A stretch of DNA of 64,000 nt, taken from contig NZ_CP063982.1 in assembly GCF_022811525.1 (NCBI RefSeq), positions 682,001 through 746,000 on the forward strand, in the 5' to 3' direction. The notes beneath the pieces are model-generated. The model did not search any database. It was not told the DNA's origin and was given only the letters and a program-made list of their open reading frames with translations. The position numbers and the translations under genes were made by a program. Shown one piece after another: positions 33,722 to 41,736 of the stretch; the stretch's first letter is position 1; the number at the start of each line of letters is the position of its first letter. The stretch comes from Orrella daihaiensis (GTDB lineage Bacteria > Pseudomonadota > Gammaproteobacteria > Burkholderiales > Burkholderiaceae_B).

Positions 33722-34441
33722 ATGGCAAACACGACCACTCACAGTGACATGAAACTGACGCTACGGGCGATTGCCTATCTCTTGCGCTATCCAGACGCCG
33801 AGATGCGCTTGCACCTGCCTGAAGTGCGGGGTGTGCTTGATACGGAAGCGGCGCTTTCGTCTGCCCGTCAGTGCGCGATCGTGGCCTTGATTGAACGCTT
33901 GCTAAGCGCACCGGACATGACAGTCGAAGCCGAGTACATCGAGATGTTTGACCGCGGGCACCGTACCTCATTGCTCTTGTTTGAACATGTGCATGGCGAC
34001 TCGCGTGACCGCGGCCCGGCCATGGTCGATCTCATTCAGACCTATGAGAAAGCGGGGCTGTACTTGCACCCTGAGCAAATGCCCGATGATTTGCCGGTGG
34101 TGCTTGAGTACGCCTCATCGCAGCCAGCAGATGAGGCCCGTGCGTTTCTGTCAGAGATTGCCCACATTGTGCGGGTGATCTATAGCGCGCTGGTTGACCG
34201 GGGCAGTGCTTATGCCTGCCTGGCCGCTGCGGTGTTGGAGCTGGCCGGTGAGAAAGTCGAGGTGGTTGCACTTGAGCAAGAACCTGAGCTTGATGAGCAA
34301 TGGACCGAGCCTGAGGTGTTTGGCGGTTGCTCAAGTGCTGGGCAATCCAAGCCAGGCCAGGCACAACCCATCAAAATCATGTCGCACGTGACGAACGCGG
34401 CCTCAAAGTCACAGTCAACCCATCAAGGAGTACGGGCGTGA
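33722..34441 (+). CDS. narJ: nitrate reductase assembly chaperone
   Basis: This 239-residue all-helical chaperone holds NarG until cofactor and FS0 are inserted. Family marks are LRAIAYLLRYPDAEM near residue 15, AEYIEMFDRGHRTSLLLFEHVHGDSRDRGPAM (in two parts, residues about 70-100) and DLPVVLEYAS. The C-terminal 60 residues are acidic and low in complexity. It has 2 bp from narH and overlaps narI by 4 bp (GTGA), so translation is coupled. Confidence 0.95.
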   Translation: MANTTTHSDMKLTLRAIAYLLRYPDAEMRLHLPEVRGVLDTEAALSSARQCAIVALIERLLSAPDMTVEAEYIEMFDRGHRTSLLLFEHVHGDSRDRGPAMVDLIQTYEKAGLYLHPEQMPDDLPVVLEYASSQPADEARAFLSEIAHIVRVIYSALVDRGSAYACLAAAVLELAGEKVEVVALEQEPELDEQWTEPEVFGGCSSAGQSKPGQAQPIKIMSHVTNAASKSQSTHQGVRA

Positions 34442-35166
34442 GCACTTTGCATAATTTTCTCTTCAATGTCTATCCCTATATCTGTCTGACGGTTTTTCTG
34501 ATGGGTAGCCTGGCGCGATTTGACCGCGACCAGTACACCTGGAAGAGTGACTCTTCCCAGATGCTTCGCGCCAAGCAACTGCGCTGGGGTAGCAACCTGT
34601 TTCATGCGGGTATCTTGTTTCTGTTTTTTGGGCATGCGTTTGGACTATTGACACCGTCTTTCATTTACGAACCGTTCATTAGTCCGGCCAACAAGCAATT
34701 GGTAGCGGTCTACGCCGGTGGCGTGGCCGGGGTGATTTGTTTCATTGGCTTAACGATGTTGTTACATCGCCGAATTTTTGATCCGCGCATTCGATTAACG
34801 AGCCATCGCACGGATTTGTTTATTCTGATCATTCTGTGGGTGCAGTTGGTGTTGGGCTTGATCACGCTGCCCTATTCGTTAAGCCACTCGGACGGCACAG
34901 CGATGTTGCAGCTCTCGCACTGGGCGCAAAGCATTTTTATCTTCCAGCCCAATGCGGCTGAGATTGTGAATCTGGATTTCGCCTACAAGATTCATCTGGT
35001 GTTGGGCATGACAATCTTCTTGCTGTTTCCGTTCTCGCGTCTGGTTCACGTCTGGAGTGGTTTTGCGACCGTGGCCTACCTGTTTCGCTCACCGCAACTG
35101 GTACGCAGTCGTCGTCTGGGCGTGACGCCCTCGGTGTCAACCGATGCCAGTCGCAAGACGGCGTGA
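34438..35166 (+). CDS. narI: respiratory nitrate reductase gamma subunit (cytochrome b)
   Basis: This 242-residue membrane subunit takes electrons from quinol. The GTG start at 34438 gives the family N-terminus (STLHNFLFNVYPYICLTVF); a longer open frame exists but lies inside narJ. It has five TM helices. The heme ligands H56, H66, H186 and H204 match the two-b-heme pattern of E. coli NarI (H56, H66, H187, H205). It overlaps narJ by 4 bp. Its partner NarGH anchors here. Confidence 0.96.
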   Translation: MSTLHNFLFNVYPYICLTVFLMGSLARFDRDQYTWKSDSSQMLRAKQLRWGSNLFHAGILFLFFGHAFGLLTPSFIYEPFISPANKQLVAVYAGGVAGVICFIGLTMLLHRRIFDPRIRLTSHRTDLFILIILWVQLVLGLITLPYSLSHSDGTAMLQLSHWAQSIFIFQPNAAEIVNLDFAYKIHLVLGMTIFLLFPFSRLVHVWSGFATVAYLFRSPQLVRSRRLGVTPSVSTDASRKTA

Positions 35167-35176
35167 GGAGAGGAGC

Positions 35177-35998
35177 ATGCAGACTACAGCAATGGATACG
35201 AGCATGACATCGGTTTGGCAAGAACCCGTGATTATTAACGGCATGTCCTTGCCGGCTGGCCCGGATTGTGAACCTGAGCAAATGCGTGAGCTCGCCTATG
35301 GTGAGTTATTGCGTCAGCAGGCCGTGCGCCTAGGCTTGTTGCCAGAGGTCTCGGGGGTTCATGCGTCACTGGCGCCCGAGCTCGATGAACAAGCGGTTGA
35401 TGTGATCGACACGATGCTGGAGTCGGAAGTGCGCACGCCTGAGCCTTCAGACAAGGCGTGCCGTCGTTACTATGAAGCCAATCGGGCGCGTTATGTGGTG
35501 GATCAGTCGGTGCACCTGCGTCACATTCTGTTTGCAGTGACCCCGCGCGTGGATGTTACAGCCTTGGCCGGTCGCGCCGAAGAGGTGCTGTTGTCACTGA
35601 CAACAGCTGAGAAATCCAGTGCGGACTTTTCAGAGGTTGCCAAGACGATGTCCAATTGTCCGAGCGGGCAAAAGGGTGGCGACTTGGGTTGGGTGACACC
35701 CAACGACTGTGTGCCTGAACTGGCACAATGGTTGTTCTACTCACCCGACGTACAAGTCGCGCCTGGCTTGCACCCGCGTTTAGTGCACACCCGGTTTGGC
35801 TTGCACATCGTTGAGATCCTTGAGCGCAAGCCCGGCAAGCAACTGTCGTTTGAAGAAGTGAGCTCTGCGGTCAAGCACCAGTTGCACCAGAAGTCGCGGG
35901 CCACGGCATTAAAGCAGTACATGATGTTGCTTGTCGGCCAAGCTGATGTGCAAGGCATTGAGCTCGAAGGCGCAGATACGCCGTTGGTGCAGGATTAA
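35177..35998 (+). CDS. parvulin-type peptidyl-prolyl isomerase in the nar operon
   Basis: This 273-residue protein starts at 35177 behind GAGGAGAGGAGC. A rotamase domain of the SurA/PpiC/NifM sort covers about residues 110-225. It shows VHLRHILFAV, GGDLGWVTPNDCVPE and HTRFGLHIVEILE, with the two His and the Cys of the family active site. The N-terminal 110 residues form a helical chaperone-like part. No signal peptide is seen, so it should act in the cytoplasm. It is 10 bp after narI, which implies a role in folding NarGHI or NarJ, as suggested for similar genes in Burkholderia and Pseudomonas nar operons. That role is inferred. Confidence 0.88.
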   Translation: MQTTAMDTSMTSVWQEPVIINGMSLPAGPDCEPEQMRELAYGELLRQQAVRLGLLPEVSGVHASLAPELDEQAVDVIDTMLESEVRTPEPSDKACRRYYEANRARYVVDQSVHLRHILFAVTPRVDVTALAGRAEEVLLSLTTAEKSSADFSEVAKTMSNCPSGQKGGDLGWVTPNDCVPELAQWLFYSPDVQVAPGLHPRLVHTRFGLHIVEILERKPGKQLSFEEVSSAVKHQLHQKSRATALKQYMMLLVGQADVQGIELEGADTPLVQD

Positions 35999-36040
35999 AC
36001 AGGCAGTTAGTCAGCAGACGACCAATAACCTGAGGCAAAC

Positions 36041-37054
36041 ATGGATGGCATGGGCATTGTTGGTAGTAACAGCGCAGGATTGACCGATGGATTTGGTCGA
36101 GCCATTCGTTATTTGCGGGTGGGTGTGACTGATCGTTGTGACTTGCGTTGCACCTACTGCATGCCCAAAGGGTTCAAGGGATTTGAAGAGCCGGAGCACT
36201 GGTTGACCTTTGAAGAGATCGAGCGGGTGGTGGGGGCATTTGCCAAGCTCGGCGTATCAAGAGTGCGACTGACTGGTGGCGAGCCGTTGCTGCGGCGAAA
36301 CATCGCTGACTTGGCCCAGAGGCTTGGAGCCCTGACAGGCATCGATGACCTGTCGATGACCACCAACGGCACGACGCTGGCCAAACACGCACAAGCTTTG
36401 CGCCATGCCGGTGTTCGGCGCTTAAACATCAGCTTGGATAGCCTGTCCAAGGCCTGCGTGACCGAGATTACAGGTCGTGAGGATGCGTTTGATCGGGTTA
36501 TGCAGGGTTTGGAGGCAGCGCAAGCCGCTGGCTTTGCGCCGATCAAGATCAACATGGTGGTGATGTCCGGTGTGAACGATGCTGAAATCGCTGACATGGT
36601 CAAGTTCTGTTTGCAGCGCGGGTTTGTGCTGCGATTGATTGAAACCATGCCGGTGGGTGAGACAGCGCGGCAGATTGGCAGCATGCCCTTGACGCAGATT
36701 CTGGAAGACTTAAAGCAACGGTTTGTCCTGGTGCCCGAGATCATGCCCATGGGGGGCGGTCCGGCACGCTATTGGCGCCAAGCGCACGGCCATGGCCAGA
36801 TCGGGGTGATCACCCCGATTAGCCAACACTTTTGTGAAACGTGTAACCGGGTGAGGCTAGATGTCAGTGGTACTTTGTATCTGTGCCTGGGTCAAGACGA
36901 CACTCTGGAGTTGCGACCTTTGTTGCGCGCGGGCATTTCAGACACAGAACTGTCTGAAGTGATTAAAGATGCTGTGCTTAAAAAACCCTGGCGTCACGAG
37001 TTTAATGACAAGCCCGAGAAGATCGTGCGCTTTATGTCACAAACGGGTGGCTAG
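36041..37054 (+). CDS. moaA: GTP 3',8-cyclase of molybdopterin synthesis
   Basis: This 337-residue radical-SAM enzyme makes 3',8-cyclo-GTP from GTP, the first step to Moco. The radical-SAM cluster C33-x3-C37-x2-C40 lies in DRCDLRCTYC. The C-terminal second [4Fe-4S] site has C265, C268 and C282 (FCETCNRVRLDVSGTLYLC). It ends in Gly-Gly, which members need for activity. A more internal Met exists but the 36041 start fits the family. It begins the six-gene moa/mob/moe run after the isomerase. Confidence 0.96.
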   Translation: MDGMGIVGSNSAGLTDGFGRAIRYLRVGVTDRCDLRCTYCMPKGFKGFEEPEHWLTFEEIERVVGAFAKLGVSRVRLTGGEPLLRRNIADLAQRLGALTGIDDLSMTTNGTTLAKHAQALRHAGVRRLNISLDSLSKACVTEITGREDAFDRVMQGLEAAQAAGFAPIKINMVVMSGVNDAEIADMVKFCLQRGFVLRLIETMPVGETARQIGSMPLTQILEDLKQRFVLVPEIMPMGGGPARYWRQAHGHGQIGVITPISQHFCETCNRVRLDVSGTLYLCLGQDDTLELRPLLRAGISDTELSEVIKDAVLKKPWRHEFNDKPEKIVRFMSQTGG

Positions 37055-37079
37055 GGCGGAATGGAAAGTGACAACGAAT

Positions 37080-37643
37080 ATGACTGAAACAACATCACCA
37101 ATCACAAAAGAGCAAGGCTTCAGCTCACGGGTGCTTGGTATTTCAGGGCGCTCGGGTTCAGGCAAGACCACGCTCATCGAAGCGATGCTGCCAGTGTTCG
37201 AACAAGCTGGCTGGTCAGTGAACATCGTCAAGCACAGTCATCATGATATCGAGCTCGATCCGCCAGGCAAAGACAGCGCGAGGTTTCGGGGCGCGGGAGC
37301 CCGTGAGGTCATCATCAGTTCACCGTATCGATTCAGCATTTCGCGTGAGTTGCGTGGTGCGCCTGAACCCAGTTTGGCTGAATTGATAGACCGTCTAAGT
37401 CCGGCCGATTTGACGATTGTCGAGGGCTATCACAGTGAGAATCTGCCTCGAATCGAGGTCTATCGTCCCTCGCGCGGGATTGAGCCGCAGTACCCAACTC
37501 TGCAGTCGATGATCGCTGTGGTGAGCGATGAGGTTGATGCGGCAGCTACATGCGGACTGCCGGTTTGGCCTTTAAATGACCCGGCGACTGTTGCACACCA
37601 GATTATGCAGTGGTTTCAGACGACCATCCAGGATCAAGCATGA
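37080..37643 (+). CDS. mobB: molybdopterin-guanine dinucleotide biosynthesis adaptor protein
   Basis: This 187-residue P-loop protein starts at 37080. Walker A is GRSGSGKTTLIEAML (residues about 21-35). It also carries NIVKHSHHDIELDPPGKDS and VEGYHSENLPRIEVYR, both typical for MobB. It binds GTP and is thought to help MobA and MoeA, and is not essential in E. coli. It overlaps an early Met of moeA, but the better moeA start is 11 bp after its stop. Confidence 0.93.
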   Translation: MTETTSPITKEQGFSSRVLGISGRSGSGKTTLIEAMLPVFEQAGWSVNIVKHSHHDIELDPPGKDSARFRGAGAREVIISSPYRFSISRELRGAPEPSLAELIDRLSPADLTIVEGYHSENLPRIEVYRPSRGIEPQYPTLQSMIAVVSDEVDAAATCGLPVWPLNDPATVAHQIMQWFQTTIQDQA

Positions 37644-37654
37644 CAGGAGGTTTC

Positions 37655-38917
37655 ATGGTGTCTAAATCTGACGCAAGCGAACCAATCCGGACCTCTGAAA
37701 TTGGGTCTGGCTTGCTTGCGTTTGACGCTGCCCTGGCCAAGCTTTTGTCGCGGGCGCGACGGCCAGTCAAGGTCAGTCAAGTTCCATTGCTACAAGCGCA
37801 AGACCGAGTGCTAGCTGCACCCGTGATTTCGTCGATGAATGTGCCTGCATTCGATAACAGCGCCATGGATGGCTACGCCTTGAACGTGGCGGACTTTGCC
37901 AAACCACCCGAGTCGTTTGTGGTGATCCAACGTATCGCCGCCGGCCAATCGGGCCAGGCCATCGAGCCTGGCGAAGCAGCACGGATTTTTACCGGGGCAC
38001 CGGTGCCAGACGGCACCAATGTGGTGGTGCCGCAAGAGCAGACACAAGTCCAAGGCAATCGCGTGCTTGTCAATGGTCAGCTCAGGGCTGGCCAACACAT
38101 CCGTCGCGCTGGCGAAGATGTGGCAGCAGACGATGTGGTGCTGCATGCAGGCATTCGGCTTGAGCCGCAGCATCTGGCGCTTGCGGCTTCGGTTGGTGTG
38201 GCTCAAGTGCCGGTCTATGCGCGACTGCGAATCGGTGTTCTGTTTACGGGTGATGAATTGGTCGAGCCCGGTCAGGCACTCGGGGCTGGCAAGATATATA
38301 ACAGCAATCGCTACGCTTTGCATTCGCTGCTCGCTAGGGTTGGCTGTGACGTGCTGGATTTTGGGGTGGTCACAGACAGTCTGATGGCAACCACCGAAGC
38401 CCTACACAAGTCAGCTCGTGCGTGTGATGTCATCATCACCTGTGGTGGTGTCTCGGTGGGTGAAGAGGATTGGGTCAAGCAAGCTGTCACGAACCTGGGG
38501 TCAATTGATGTGTGGCGTATCGCCATGAAACCTGGCAAGCCACTGGCGTTTGGTCGTATTGGCAATGCCGATTTTATTGGCTTGCCGGGCAACCCGGTCA
38601 GTGCCTTTGTGACGTTTCTGGTGGCTGTTATGCCCTTTTTACGACAGCGCATGGGGCTGGTAGCACGCATGCCCCGTTATCAGTTGGCTGTGGCCGGGTT
38701 TGACTGGGCAGGCGACGCCAAGCGGCGCGAGTTTCTGCGTGTGCGCCAGGAGCCAGGTGAGTCAGCTCAAGCCGTGCTCGCGCTTTGGCCTAACCAAGGC
38801 TCGGCTGTCGTTAGCGGTTTGGTCTGGGCTGATGGCTTGGTGGATTTAGAGCCTGGCACGCGTGTTAAAGCCGGTGATCTGGTGCGATATGTGTCGCTGT
38901 CAGACTTGATGCGTTAG
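37655..38917 (+). CDS. moeA: molybdopterin molybdenumtransferase
   Basis: This 420-residue enzyme inserts molybdenum into adenylated molybdopterin. The Met at 37655 has AGGAGG five bases before it and was preferred to Met 37640. Family marks: DNSAMDGYAL (near 68), RIFTGAPVPDGTNVVVPQEQ (near 112), NSNRYAL, TCGGVSVGEEDWVK (near 272) and GLPGNPVSAFVTF (near 308). Length matches the usual 410. It is followed by moaD after 32 bp. Confidence 0.95.
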   Translation: MVSKSDASEPIRTSEIGSGLLAFDAALAKLLSRARRPVKVSQVPLLQAQDRVLAAPVISSMNVPAFDNSAMDGYALNVADFAKPPESFVVIQRIAAGQSGQAIEPGEAARIFTGAPVPDGTNVVVPQEQTQVQGNRVLVNGQLRAGQHIRRAGEDVAADDVVLHAGIRLEPQHLALAASVGVAQVPVYARLRIGVLFTGDELVEPGQALGAGKIYNSNRYALHSLLARVGCDVLDFGVVTDSLMATTEALHKSARACDVIITCGGVSVGEEDWVKQAVTNLGSIDVWRIAMKPGKPLAFGRIGNADFIGLPGNPVSAFVTFLVAVMPFLRQRMGLVARMPRYQLAVAGFDWAGDAKRREFLRVRQEPGESAQAVLALWPNQGSAVVSGLVWADGLVDLEPGTRVKAGDLVRYVSLSDLMR

Positions 38918-38949
38918 CAGCGGCGCAACAAAAAAGGAACTTGGACAAG

Positions 38950-39207
38950 ATGATGAAGCTACAAATGAGATATTTCGCGCAGCTGCGCGAGCAGCTTGAA
39001 GTTGATTCAGAAGCACTGATCATGGAGCAACCGATTGCTGTGACGGGTTTGATTGAGCAATTAAGAGAGCGTGGCGGCATTTGGGCCGAGGTGCTCGCGC
39101 CAGAAGAACGGATTTGTGTGGCGGTTAACCAGGAAATGGTGCCCATGACACATCAGTTGCGTGCTGATGCTGAGGTGGCCTTGTTTCGACCAGTCACGGG
39201 AGGGTAA
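38950..39207 (+). CDS. moaD: molybdopterin synthase small subunit
   Basis: This 85-residue ubiquitin-fold sulfur carrier ends in FRPVTGG; the C-terminal Gly-Gly is thiocarboxylated by MoeB-type enzymes and gives sulfur to the dithiolene. Met at 38950 or 38953 follows AAAAAAGGAACTTGG. It begins 32 bp after moeA and is 5 bp before moaE, its partner. Confidence 0.93.
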   Translation: MMKLQMRYFAQLREQLEVDSEALIMEQPIAVTGLIEQLRERGGIWAEVLAPEERICVAVNQEMVPMTHQLRADAEVALFRPVTGG

Positions 39208-39212
39208 CTAAC

Positions 39213-39707
39213 ATGCGAGACATCGGTGAAGTCAAGTGTGATCGAGGTTTCATGAACTGCAGCATCAGCGTGCAGACTGAGGATTTCGATGTTGGCGCTG
39301 AGATCGATGCCTTGACCGCCGGTCGTGCCGACATAGGTGCGATGGTGAGTTTTGTAGGGTATGTCAGGGAGTTCAATCTGCAAGATGGGGTGACTGCGCT
39401 TGAGCTTGAGCATTACCCGGGGATGACTGAACGCAGTCTAGAGGCGATTGCAAGGCGTGCCATGATGCGCTGGCCACTGACCGGGGTGCGCATTATTCAT
39501 CGCTACGGACGGCTACATCCGAGCGATCGGATTGTGACAGTGCTGACCGCTAGTGCTCATCGACAAGCGGCGTTCGAGGCCAATACATTCATCATGGATT
39601 ACCTAAAAAGCGAAGCCCCGTTCTGGAAAAAAGAGCATCGCGGGCAGCAGGCAGCCTGGGTACAGGCGCGCAAGTCAGATCTTCAAGCCTTGGCGCGTTG
39701 GGCATAA
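39213..39707 (+). CDS. moaE: molybdopterin synthase large subunit
   Basis: This 164-residue subunit joins MoaD to turn cPMP into molybdopterin. It has GAMVSFVGYVREFN near 44, LELEHYPGMTERSLEAIA near 64, HRYGRLHPSDRIVTVLTAS near 95 and the active Lys residues in EAPFWKKEHRG near 136. GGAGGG stands before the ATG at 39213; a second Met at 39252 would give a shorter N-terminus closer to E. coli MoaE. Follows moaD by 5 bp. Confidence 0.94.
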   Translation: MRDIGEVKCDRGFMNCSISVQTEDFDVGAEIDALTAGRADIGAMVSFVGYVREFNLQDGVTALELEHYPGMTERSLEAIARRAMMRWPLTGVRIIHRYGRLHPSDRIVTVLTASAHRQAAFEANTFIMDYLKSEAPFWKKEHRGQQAAWVQARKSDLQALARWA

Positions 39708-39711
39708 ATCG

Positions 39712-40302
39712 ATGATGACGTCGCTGAATTACAGCGCATTGATCCTTGCCGGCGGCCAAGGCCAGCGCATGGGTGGTCAAGACAAGGGCTGGGTGCGCTG
39801 GCGGGGAACACCGCTCATCGAGCATGCGCTTGATCGCGTTCGGCAACAAACTGTAGCGCCTGCTGAAGTTTTAATAAGCGCCAATCGCAGCATCGATCAA
39901 TATGCACTGACCGGCGCGCGCGTGGTTCGCGATGTCAGGCCCGGATTTGCAGGACCTTTGGCTGGGATAGAGGCAGGGCTGCTGAATGCCAAATATGAGT
40001 GGGTGCTGGTGACAACCTGCGATATGCCGCTTATCCCATTGAATTTATTGGAAAAATTATGGTCTGGTCTGGATGGGCGACAAATTGCAGTCGGTGCGGT
40101 GGATAAAAAATTAAGCCCATTAACCATACTTGTGTCACGGTTTTTGGTAAAGTCTGTTTCAGCCTACCTTGATTCGGGTCAAGCGGCAGTCAAGCCATGG
40201 CTTGGATCGATGGATATGGCAGTGGTTGAGTTCGAAGAGCCAGAGAGCTTTGTGAACATCAACACACTGAAGGAGACAAATGACAACTCGACAGAACAAT
40301 AA
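39712..40302 (+). CDS. mobA: molybdenum cofactor guanylyltransferase
   Basis: This 196-residue nucleotidyltransferase adds GMP to Mo-molybdopterin, giving the bis-MGD that NarG needs. The motif LILAGGQGQRMGGQDKG (residues about 10-26) and DVRPGFAGPLAGIEAGL are typical; TTCDMPLIP holds the Mg-binding Asp near 103. It begins 4 bp after moaE. Its 3' end overlaps the Crp/Fnr gene by 23 bp, so expression may be shared. Confidence 0.94.
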   Translation: MMTSLNYSALILAGGQGQRMGGQDKGWVRWRGTPLIEHALDRVRQQTVAPAEVLISANRSIDQYALTGARVVRDVRPGFAGPLAGIEAGLLNAKYEWVLVTTCDMPLIPLNLLEKLWSGLDGRQIAVGAVDKKLSPLTILVSRFLVKSVSAYLDSGQAAVKPWLGSMDMAVVEFEEPESFVNINTLKETNDNSTEQ

Positions 40303-40981
40303 CCGGGCCGATGCGCTAGGACGTCTTCGACTCTTTAATGGGCTTAATGATTTGGCGACCCGTTTCTTGGGTAATGCCGCCCAGATGGCCAGCATTAAAC
40401 GCCATGACTACTTGGTCAGACGTAACGGACCGGCGGACTGCTTTTTTGTGGTGGTTCAAGGTCGGGTGGAAGTCTCGTTGTCTGCTGACAGTGGGTTTCA
40501 CAAGGTGGTGGAAATTGCAGGCCCCGGTGATCAGATTGGTGAGGCCATGATGTTTTGCGGGGGGAATCATTTGATTGATGCTCGTGCGATTACCTCGGTC
40601 ACCTACGTCTGGATCAGCAAGGCCGATTGTTTGCAGGCCATCGCACTTGACCCTGCATTTGCAGTCAAGTTGCTAGAGGCGATGTCAGGTCGGTTTGTGA
40701 CCTTGCTCGCTGACATCAAGGCGACAAACTGTTTGACTGCCCGTGAACGGATTTACCAGTTTTTGCTGGCTGAGCCCCGCGAGGGTAATTGGGTCAGGTT
40801 GTCGGTAACAAAAGGTACGATTGCGTCCATGCTTGGCATTGCCAAAGAGACACTATCGCGGGAACTGCAACGCCTGAGTGCAGATGGGTTAATTCGGGTA
40901 GAGGGATCTCGCATTGAACTTTTTGATCCGCCGGCAGCTGACCGGCCATGTCCTAATGTCAAGCGTGGCCTGGAAGTTTAA
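40280..40981 (+). CDS. Crp/Fnr-family regulator lacking an Fnr iron-sulfur motif
   Basis: This 233-residue regulator has an N-terminal cNMP-fold sensor (about 20-135) and a C-terminal winged helix (about 155-215). The recognition helix reads GIAKETLSRELQRL; its E-x-x-S-R is the FNR-type reading head, suggesting TTGAT-N4-ATCAA-like targets. There is no N-terminal Cys cluster as in FNR, so it does not look like an oxygen-labile Fe-S sensor; Dnr/NarR-type heme or nitrogen-oxide sensing is possible. Three scattered Cys remain. Location after Moco genes in the nar island supports a role there. It overlaps mobA by 23 bp. Confidence 0.88.
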   Translation: MTTRQNNNRADALGRLRLFNGLNDLATRFLGNAAQMASIKRHDYLVRRNGPADCFFVVVQGRVEVSLSADSGFHKVVEIAGPGDQIGEAMMFCGGNHLIDARAITSVTYVWISKADCLQAIALDPAFAVKLLEAMSGRFVTLLADIKATNCLTARERIYQFLLAEPREGNWVRLSVTKGTIASMLGIAKETLSRELQRLSADGLIRVEGSRIELFDPPAADRPCPNVKRGLEV

Positions 40982-41087
40982 GGCTCTTGAGCGACCTTGA
41001 CTTTTTTGTCGGGCAGGGCGTTTGCTGTTTGAGTGATGTTCAGGTTATGTTCGAGTTCTTACATCAATTACTCCAAGTGCCGGCATC

Positions 41088-41564
41088 ATGAAACTCTCCC
41101 GACTACTGTTCAGACCAGCTTTGATGCTCATCATGCTTGGTGTTTTGGCGGGTTGTGCCTCGCCCGATCAGGGCTGGATGGGTTCACCTTTGAAAGACAC
41201 CGCCTGGCAACTGGTCACCATCGAATCAAAAACCGGTGATGCCGGCCGTGAATATGTTGCCAATAAAGCCAACATCGTCATGAACTTAAAAGCCAGTGGT
41301 GATGCCGAATTTACGCTCGGTTGCGAGACAGGTGCTAGCAATTGGGAGGCTGGCTGGGAGCGCATAGATCTTAAGGGTGATATCCGGTTTGATGAGCTGC
41401 AAATCAATGCAACCCCTTCGCCTTGCGAGCCTAACTTGGTAGTTCAACGCTTTTTGCGCGACGTCGAATTTTTGGAAGGGTATGTGCTGATTCAGAACCA
41501 CCTTTATTTGAATACGGCCGCGTATCAGTCAACATACGGTTGGCGCAAGATTCAAGCCCAGTAA
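41088..41564 (+). CDS. lipoprotein with META/HslJ-like domain
   Basis: This 158-residue lipoprotein has signal MKLSRLLFRPALMLIMLGVL with lipobox LAGC (Cys about 23). The mature part, LKDTAWQLVTIESKTGD onward, resembles the META/HslJ fold with a WxL start, a pair of Cys (LGCETG and PSPCEP) and a C-terminal GWRKIQ. Function is unknown; such proteins sit in the outer membrane or periplasm. It is alone between the Crp/Fnr gene and the oxidoreductase. Confidence 0.72.
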   Translation: MKLSRLLFRPALMLIMLGVLAGCASPDQGWMGSPLKDTAWQLVTIESKTGDAGREYVANKANIVMNLKASGDAEFTLGCETGASNWEAGWERIDLKGDIRFDELQINATPSPCEPNLVVQRFLRDVEFLEGYVLIQNHLYLNTAAYQSTYGWRKIQAQ

Positions 41565-41736
41565 TTTTATGGTTGTTGCTGCCTAGAAGGTATGCGGCGC
41601 TGCAACATCATCGTTGTGTGCGGTGTGGTTGCTGCTTGTAAAAGCACGTGGCTTGACTGACCAAGTGACGTGGCTATTTAGGTCGCAGCTCGCCGCGGGA
41701 TTACACTTCTGTCATGACTATTTACTTCTGAGCAGC

